From assembly GCA_017540605.1 (NCBI GenBank), contig JAFYAS010000057.1, forward strand, positions 1-64,000: a stretch of DNA of 64,000 bases, read 5' to 3'. Source of the stretch: Lachnospiraceae bacterium (GTDB taxonomy: Bacteria > Bacillota > Clostridia > Lachnospirales > Lachnospiraceae). Of the stretch, positions 59,636 through 64,000 are shown piece after piece; position 1 is the stretch's first letter; each line of letters opens with the position of its first letter. The notes beneath the pieces are model-generated. The model was not told where the DNA came from. It saw only the letters and a list, made by a program, of their open reading frames with translations, and searched no databases. Both the position numbers and the translations under genes were made by a program.

Positions 59636-59911
59636 GGATTAAACCTTAATCCAGAGTTTAATCCACTTTTTTGGATAACAAAGGTACTTGGATTAAACTT
59701 TAATCCAATGTTTAATCCACAATAATTTTCTTATATTCTCGTGGATTAAACGTTAATCCACTTTGGATTAAAGCCTTAATCCAAACGGTGATTTTTGGAT
59801 TAAAATGTTAAGCCACATAAATTTTCACCATTTTTTTCTGGATTAACAGTTAAGCATGTATGGATTAAAACATAATCCAAACGGCGATTTTTTGGATTAA
59901 ACCTTTAATCC
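59636..59911. repeat. Array of eight GGATTAAA palindromes
   Basis: Palindromes such as GGATTAAACCTTAATCC, GGATTAAACTTTAATCC and GGATTAAACGTTAATCC start at 59636, 59690, 59743, 59765, 59797, 59840, 59862 and 59894; half sites TTTAATCC lie at 59657 and 59711. Centre-to-centre distances are close to 54, 53, 22, 32, 42, 22 and 32 bases, i.e. near multiples of 10.6. The spacer AAACGGYGATTTTT recurs in the fourth-fifth and seventh-eighth pairs. Fills most of a 440-base gap without genes. Confidence 0.85.
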
Positions 59912-59953
59912 AAGTAGATTTTTATAACATATTGGGGGTTTTAGGGGGCAACG

Positions 59954-60016
59954 CCACCTAACCAGATGCACTTTTTCGCTTGTCGAACAAAGTGCGTATC
60001 TGGCAGAGGTGGTTAG
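59954..60016. other. Probable origin of transfer (oriT)
   Basis: CCACCTAACCAGATGCACTTT and AAAGTGCGTATCTGG...AGGTGG form a long interrupted inverted repeat (59954-59974 and 59989-60012). AAAGTGCG followed by TATC is like the nick region of RSF1010/pCF10/pMRC01-type origins. It lies about 750 bases before the accessory and relaxase genes and directly after the palindrome array. Exact nick site inferred only. Confidence 0.6.
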
Positions 60017-60075
60017 AGTGTCCCTTTGCTCCGCTTGTAGCATAGAGTTTAGTACGGATAAAAAGGAGGATTTTC

Positions 60076-60750
60076 ATGAGAGAAGATAAACTTGAAATAG
60101 ATTCAGCAAACGGACTTGTGACATTTTGCAAAACAATGAACAGTCCCATTAAGATGAACAAGAAGTGTGCGACGATCATTCTTGCAAATTACGACAGCAG
60201 GGACATCACACTCAGCACGGATAAGGAAGGATATCTTTATCAGACAGGGATTACCGGAGAGGAGATTCAAACAACCCTTGACGATATGATTGATGAGGTG
60301 TGCGAGTGGAATTATGAGGATATCGAAGCTGCAAAGAATGCTCTTAAGAGGGCGGATGATTACATAGCCAAATGTAAGCTGAGTTCTCAGATAGAGAAGC
60401 TTGAAAAGGAAGCAAGAGCACTTAACTACATTTTCTATCAGACAAAGTATGGCAGAAATGTAGAGATGCTTGCGGACCGTATCGCAAAGGATGTGATGCA
60501 GCAGCTTAATCTGGTTCCTATCTATGATGTGCCATTTTATGAGGACAAGGTTTCAGATGTCAGGGTAACAGACAGGGTTGAAACAGATATTTTTAAAGTA
60601 TCACATCAGGACAATGATATTGTTTCATCGGTGGATGAGTCTGAGATATCGGATGATACTGACAAAATGACTATCGTTGCTTCCGATCCTGTTAAGGTGA
60701 CAGAATCGGAGCCTGAGATTGATAAGGAGTATTCAAAGGGGGCGAGGTAA
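60076..60750 (+). CDS. Element-encoded protein of unknown function, 224 aa
   Basis: Soluble protein with a globular N-terminal part, a central helical or coiled-coil stretch (IEAAKNALKRADDYIAKCKLSSQIEKLEKEARAL) and an acidic tail. AAAAGGAGG precedes the ATG, and the MobC-like gene starts at the next base after its stop codon. Found next to oriT, so perhaps a relaxosome helper, but no motif supports it. Confidence 0.65.
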   Translation: MREDKLEIDSANGLVTFCKTMNSPIKMNKKCATIILANYDSRDITLSTDKEGYLYQTGITGEEIQTTLDDMIDEVCEWNYEDIEAAKNALKRADDYIAKCKLSSQIEKLEKEARALNYIFYQTKYGRNVEMLADRIAKDVMQQLNLVPIYDVPFYEDKVSDVRVTDRVETDIFKVSHQDNDIVSSVDESEISDDTDKMTIVASDPVKVTESEPEIDKEYSKGAR

Positions 60751-61074
60751 ATGGGCATGAATTTGAGAAAGGCATACCGGCTTACCGAAGAACAGAATGC
60801 CGAGCTTCAGGAAAAGGTAGCGGAGCTTGGCATGACGGAGTCGGAGTTTATCCGCCTGCTTATTACCCAAAGACCAAAGGATTATCCTGAAATAAGGGCA
60901 ATGCTTAACAGTCTGATCAATGAGGTCAACCGTATCGGTGTCAATATCAATGAGATTGTTCACAACAACAATTCCATTCTGTATTCCGATACCGATAAGT
61001 CCAGACTTATGGCATATATGCAGCGCCTAAATGAAATGGTAAGCAAGGCGGTGGTGGATATTGGCGATAACTAA
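60751..61074 (+). CDS. MobC/PcfF-like relaxosome accessory protein
   Basis: 107-residue ribbon-helix-helix protein. YRLTEEQNAELQEKVAELGMTESEFIRLLI is the DNA-binding strand-helix-helix, followed by the helical part with INEVNRIGVNINEIVHNNN characteristic of MobC (bacterial mobilisation protein). It should bind oriT and load the relaxase. Its end overlaps the relaxase start by 14 bases. Confidence 0.87.
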   Translation: MGMNLRKAYRLTEEQNAELQEKVAELGMTESEFIRLLITQRPKDYPEIRAMLNSLINEVNRIGVNINEIVHNNNSILYSDTDKSRLMAYMQRLNEMVSKAVVDIGDN

Positions 61075-62515
61075 GATTCTTTATATGAAGGATTGCGGTA
61101 ACCATGATCCGGGGAAGCATTTAAGACAGGCGATTGATTATATCCTTGTTCCCGAAAAGACCGGAGAGGAGCTTTATGTTTCGGGTGTCAACTGTCAGGT
61201 TCCTTATGCTTATGAACAGATGAAGGCAACAAAGGTTCAGTTCGGCAAGACGGATAAAAGGCAGGGGTATCACATCATCATTTCTTTCGAAGAGGGTGAG
61301 GTGGATGCTCATACTGCCTTTGAGATAGTCGGGAAGTTTGTTGACGAGTATCTTAAGGATGAGTATCAGGCGGTCTATGCGGTACATGACAATACTGCCC
61401 ATATCCACGGTCACATCATATTCAACAGTGTGAGTTTTATTACGGGAAAGAAATTCCGGTACGAAAAAGGAGATTGGGCAAAGTACATTCAGCCCATTAC
61501 CAACCGTCTCTGTGATGAATATGGTCTTTCTACCATTTCCATTGACGGTGATGAGGCAGAACCGTCAGAGAAGTACACGGAATGGAGAGATGGCAGGGGT
61601 GACGCATTTTTATGGGCGGACATGATAAGAAGGGATTTAGATGCCTGTGTCTTGCAGGCTTCTGATTTTGATGAGTTCATATCCATTCTTCAGGATAAAG
61701 GCTATGAGGTAAAGCAGAACAAATACTTTGCAATAAAGCCTCCGGGACTTTTACGGTTCAGACGGTGCTATCGACTTGGTGATGATTATTCCGAGGAGCG
61801 ACTTCGGGAGAGAATTGAGACGGAAGATCTTAAGTATTATCAGGAACACCATAGCGAGGCAAGGATTGTAAAGGTTCTGATTCCCTATCACTTAAAGAGG
61901 GCGAAGCTTTCCGGTATGCAGCGTAAATACTTTGCAAAGCTCTATCGTCTCGGAAAATTGAAAAGCAGACCGTACAGTCAGGCATATAAGTATCGGGACG
62001 AGATAAGGAAGATGCATAAGTTGCATGAACAGTATATGTTCCTTGCGGATAACGGGATTCATTCGGAGGAGGATTTGTTAAAAGCGTATGAGCTTCTTAA
62101 ATCTGAAAAGGAGGCTCTTTCAAAAGAACGGAACAAGTTCTATAAGGAGCAGGCAAGGTATCGGTCCTTGTGGAAGAAGGTGGACAGGATGAAGGAGATC
62201 ACTCCTGCCGAGAAAACCTTTCAAAATGGTGATATATTTTTCCTAAAGGAGCATGAGGAATATATGAAGCTTCAGTCAGAGATTGAGGCAGCAGGATATT
62301 CGCTTGATGAATTAGAGGAGCTTCGTACTTTTTATAAGGGTAAGTCTTTAGAACATCAGACGCTTCGCAAGGATTGTAATAAGAAGATCCGTATAGTGGA
62401 AAGCCTGATAAGGGAAGCAAAAGAGGATGCTAAGATGGCGGAATCCGGTATCAGGCAGGATAAGAGTAAAGATAAGATTGATAAACCAAGGCAGCCTAAA
62501 TCAAGGACTGTCTGA
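61061..62515 (+). CDS. MOBP-type relaxase (MobA/VirD2-like)
   Basis: 484-residue relaxase that nicks oriT and pilots the strand. The three-histidine metal motif is HDNTAHIHGHIIFNSV. The catalytic tyrosine is probably in the N-terminal AIDYILVPEKT. The C-terminal half is helical and basic. The TTG start (AITKI..., the usual family opening) is inside the accessory gene, so the pair is translationally coupled. Confidence 0.92.
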   Translation: MAITKILYMKDCGNHDPGKHLRQAIDYILVPEKTGEELYVSGVNCQVPYAYEQMKATKVQFGKTDKRQGYHIIISFEEGEVDAHTAFEIVGKFVDEYLKDEYQAVYAVHDNTAHIHGHIIFNSVSFITGKKFRYEKGDWAKYIQPITNRLCDEYGLSTISIDGDEAEPSEKYTEWRDGRGDAFLWADMIRRDLDACVLQASDFDEFISILQDKGYEVKQNKYFAIKPPGLLRFRRCYRLGDDYSEERLRERIETEDLKYYQEHHSEARIVKVLIPYHLKRAKLSGMQRKYFAKLYRLGKLKSRPYSQAYKYRDEIRKMHKLHEQYMFLADNGIHSEEDLLKAYELLKSEKEALSKERNKFYKEQARYRSLWKKVDRMKEITPAEKTFQNGDIFFLKEHEEYMKLQSEIEAAGYSLDELEELRTFYKGKSLEHQTLRKDCNKKIRIVESLIREAKEDAKMAESGIRQDKSKDKIDKPRQPKSRTV

Positions 62516-62537
62516 TTTTTTGTAAAGGAGGATGACA

Positions 62538-63827
62538 ATGGAAGATACTAAATTATCAGCAGAGGAGATTGAACAGGTAGTAGCCCAGCTTGAGAATGAG
62601 AAGTATAACAAGGCTACACTTGATCTTGTCAGGGAGGACTTAGAGTTTGGTCTCACGAAAAGACAGATTGAGATGTATAAGAGCAAGAAACTTCGATATG
62701 AGCAGAGGCGTGAGATGTCAAATGCAATGCGAAACGGTGTTCCCGATGATGTGGTAGCGAAATTTTCAAGCGGCAAGTACACGGAACAGCAGCTTTCTAT
62801 TTTTACGGAGGAGTTTGTTGAGGGTTTCAAGTTGGAAAAGCTTTTGGAGATCATGGACGGTACCCAGTCAGGTTACGATATGAAGGAAGCGTGTGCGAGG
62901 GTAAAGGATACGCTTTCGAACACAAAGGAAAAGCCTAAAGAGCCTAAATCAAAACCGGAGCCTGAAACACCTGCAGAGGAGCTTAAGAATACAAAGGAAC
63001 CGGTTGTTGAAAAGCAGGTAATTATACAGCCTGCGGTTGGTACAAAAGAATTTCTTGATTCCATGCAGAAGATGGTGGATGTTTTTTCTGATACCATGCA
63101 AAAGCAGTTTGAGCGTATGGATAAGAGAGACGAGGAGCTTAGGCGTGAACATGATAATGAAGCGGAAAGATCTTTGAACAACAGGATAACCCAGCTTGAA
63201 AAAGAACTTTCCGATTCTAAAAAAGATCTGTCTGCTGCATCTGGGGTTGTAAGTGACAAGGAGCAGATTATCAGGTCGATGCAGTCGGATATGGATAATA
63301 AGTCAAAGGAGTTATCCATAAAAGAAGAAGAGATTAAAAAACTACGAGAGGAGATGGAGCAGATGAAGACAGGAAATGTTTCTGCGGTTATAAGTGATAA
63401 TACGCATTCCGCTTCTGATAACAATTCTGTTGTTAGCGGCGGTACTTCACCGACAGGGCATACGGTATCAGAAGATGGAGCAGGTATCCCAAAGGTCAGC
63501 CCGAACCATACGGGCAACTATACGATGAATCTTACCATGGCAAACGGCAAGCAGATACCGATTCAGGTGGAGCGAACCGAGAGAAAGTCACCTTTTGGGA
63601 TTTCGGCTCTGATGTCAAAGTTTCTTCCAAAAGGACCGGCAAAGACACTTCTTACAAGGATGATCGAGGGCAGATATTCCGGGGAGCAGTTAGCGGAGAT
63701 TGTCTATGCTTATGACAACAAGCTTAATGAAGCTGAGGTCAAAGAGCTTCTTGATGCCAATCTTCCTGCGGAGGAAATGCACGGTATCATAAATGTTGTT
63801 GCCGCAGCGAAGGGCGGTGAGGAATAA
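62538..63827 (+). CDS. Coiled-coil protein of the transfer region
   Basis: 429-residue protein with an N-terminal tandem of short helical repeats (LDLVREDLEFGLTKRQIEMYKSKKL, GVPDDVVAKFSSGKYTEQQ), a long coiled coil in the middle (about residues 180-280), and a C-terminal repeat region of the first type (IEGRYSGEQLAEIVYAYDNKLNEAEV). No family recognised. ATG 62538 has AAAGGAGG at proper spacing, ATG 62532 is too close. It overlaps the next gene by one base (TAATG). Confidence 0.7.
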   Translation: MEDTKLSAEEIEQVVAQLENEKYNKATLDLVREDLEFGLTKRQIEMYKSKKLRYEQRREMSNAMRNGVPDDVVAKFSSGKYTEQQLSIFTEEFVEGFKLEKLLEIMDGTQSGYDMKEACARVKDTLSNTKEKPKEPKSKPEPETPAEELKNTKEPVVEKQVIIQPAVGTKEFLDSMQKMVDVFSDTMQKQFERMDKRDEELRREHDNEAERSLNNRITQLEKELSDSKKDLSAASGVVSDKEQIIRSMQSDMDNKSKELSIKEEEIKKLREEMEQMKTGNVSAVISDNTHSASDNNSVVSGGTSPTGHTVSEDGAGIPKVSPNHTGNYTMNLTMANGKQIPIQVERTERKSPFGISALMSKFLPKGPAKTLLTRMIEGRYSGEQLAEIVYAYDNKLNEAEVKELLDANLPAEEMHGIINVVAAAKGGEE

Positions 63828-64000
63828 TGTCAGAGATCAGTGATGCAGTACAGATAATAAGGGTTAGCTTTGAGGGAGTGGAGGTTGCCATGAAAGTCGG
63901 CAGTGCTTCTATTTCCACCATGCAAAAGACAATGAAGTTTCTCTACGGTATGCTCAACTTTGAAAAGAGCATGGGCAAGACCACAATGAAACAGCTTCTT
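63827..64000 (+). CDS. PcfB-like (DUF3801) protein, partial
   Basis: The first 58 codons of a gene running out of the window. The start VSFEGVEVAMKVGSASISTMQKTMKFLYG and KSMGKTTMKQLL fit the N-terminus of PcfB/DUF3801 proteins, conserved in Gram-positive conjugation modules next to the coupling protein. Start codon overlaps the preceding stop. Confidence 0.65.
   Translation, partial: MSEISDAVQIIRVSFEGVEVAMKVGSASISTMQKTMKFLYGMLNFEKSMGKTTMKQLL

Larger units (their letters stand above)
47973..64000. mobile_element. Integrative conjugative element (left part)
   Basis: Starts where the binding-protein gene breaks off and continues past the right edge. It contains, from left: tyrosine integrase, ParM/ParR-like pair, LPQTG adhesin, RadC and toprim proteins, oriT-like dyad, MobC/PcfF-like protein, relaxase, and a PcfB-like gene. 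Integrase at the terminus with its 3' end facing the junction is the usual layout. No type IV secretion or coupling-protein genes are in view; they are expected further right. Confidence 0.87.

Noticed and set aside
59636-59911. CRISPR array
   Set aside because: The repeated units are themselves palindromes of 16-18 bases with unequal gaps, and the gaps partly repeat. No cas gene is nearby.

Overview
The window looks like a chromosomal segment of a low-to-moderate GC, Gram-positive anaerobe of the class Clostridia, most probably a Lachnospiraceae member of the Butyrivibrio type. This rests on the murB-rapZ-whiA-crh-like cluster, a lysine riboswitch ahead of dapA-dapB, DnaE-type Pol III, strong AGGAGG ribosome-binding sites, an LPXTG sortase substrate, and a conjugative element built like Gram-positive elements of this family. 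No species name can be given from the sequence alone.

1-3.6 kb is a small accessory island: a microbial-type poly(ADP-ribose) glycohydrolase, an orphan small protein, a gene remnant, an AAA ATPase, an XRE regulator and an SCP2-domain protein. Two of its promoters share a 5' motif. 3.7-9.6 kb carries murB, rapZ, whiA, a Crh-like HPr (His15 replaced, Ser46 kept) and a large Sel1/TPR protein. 9.6-21.2 kb is mostly housekeeping: a thioesterase, a secreted PPC-type protein, tRNA-Thr(CGU), PAP2 and calcineurin-like phosphatases, dnaE, an SpoU/TrmH methyltransferase, riboswitch-controlled dapA-dapB, and mnmA.

21-36.8 kb holds surface and signalling genes: an EF-hand-like protein, a lipoprotein, an AAA+ ATPase preceded by three 29-bp tandem repeats, a cadherin-domain remnant, and a two-component system followed by a tripartite ABC efflux operon (two adaptor lipoproteins, a FtsX/MacB-type permease, two ATPases). 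A 33-bp promoter module with an 11-bp-spaced direct repeat lies in front of the lipoprotein, the response regulator and the efflux operon. It defines a likely regulon of the encoded OmpR-family regulator. A family of about 29-bp palindromes (TAACTGTTC...GAACAGTTA) is scattered through the intergenic gaps from 10 to 26 kb.

36.8-48 kb starts with a CNNM/HlyC-type protein and an ABC-F ATPase with one degenerate composite ATP site. Then comes an inverted duplication of a carbohydrate ABC importer (binding protein plus two permeases), the arms flanking a DUF624/YesL gene and a 5' remnant of a class C group II intron. The remnant sits directly behind an intrinsic terminator.

From about 47973 to the right edge is an integrative conjugative element. 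It interrupts the second sugar-binding-protein gene, whose signal-peptide end is missing. It carries a tyrosine integrase (apparently lacking its N-terminal arm-binding part), an actin-like ParM/ParR pair behind a repeat-rich and strongly structured non-coding region, a 1728-residue LPQTG adhesin with a thioester-like domain and about nine Cna-B/SpaA repeats, RadC/JAB and toprim proteins, an array of eight helically phased GGATTAAA palindromes next to a probable oriT, a MobC/PcfF-like accessory protein, a MOBP-type relaxase, and the start of a PcfB-like gene. The remaining transfer genes, the right end of the element and the missing 5' end of the binding-protein gene lie beyond the window.
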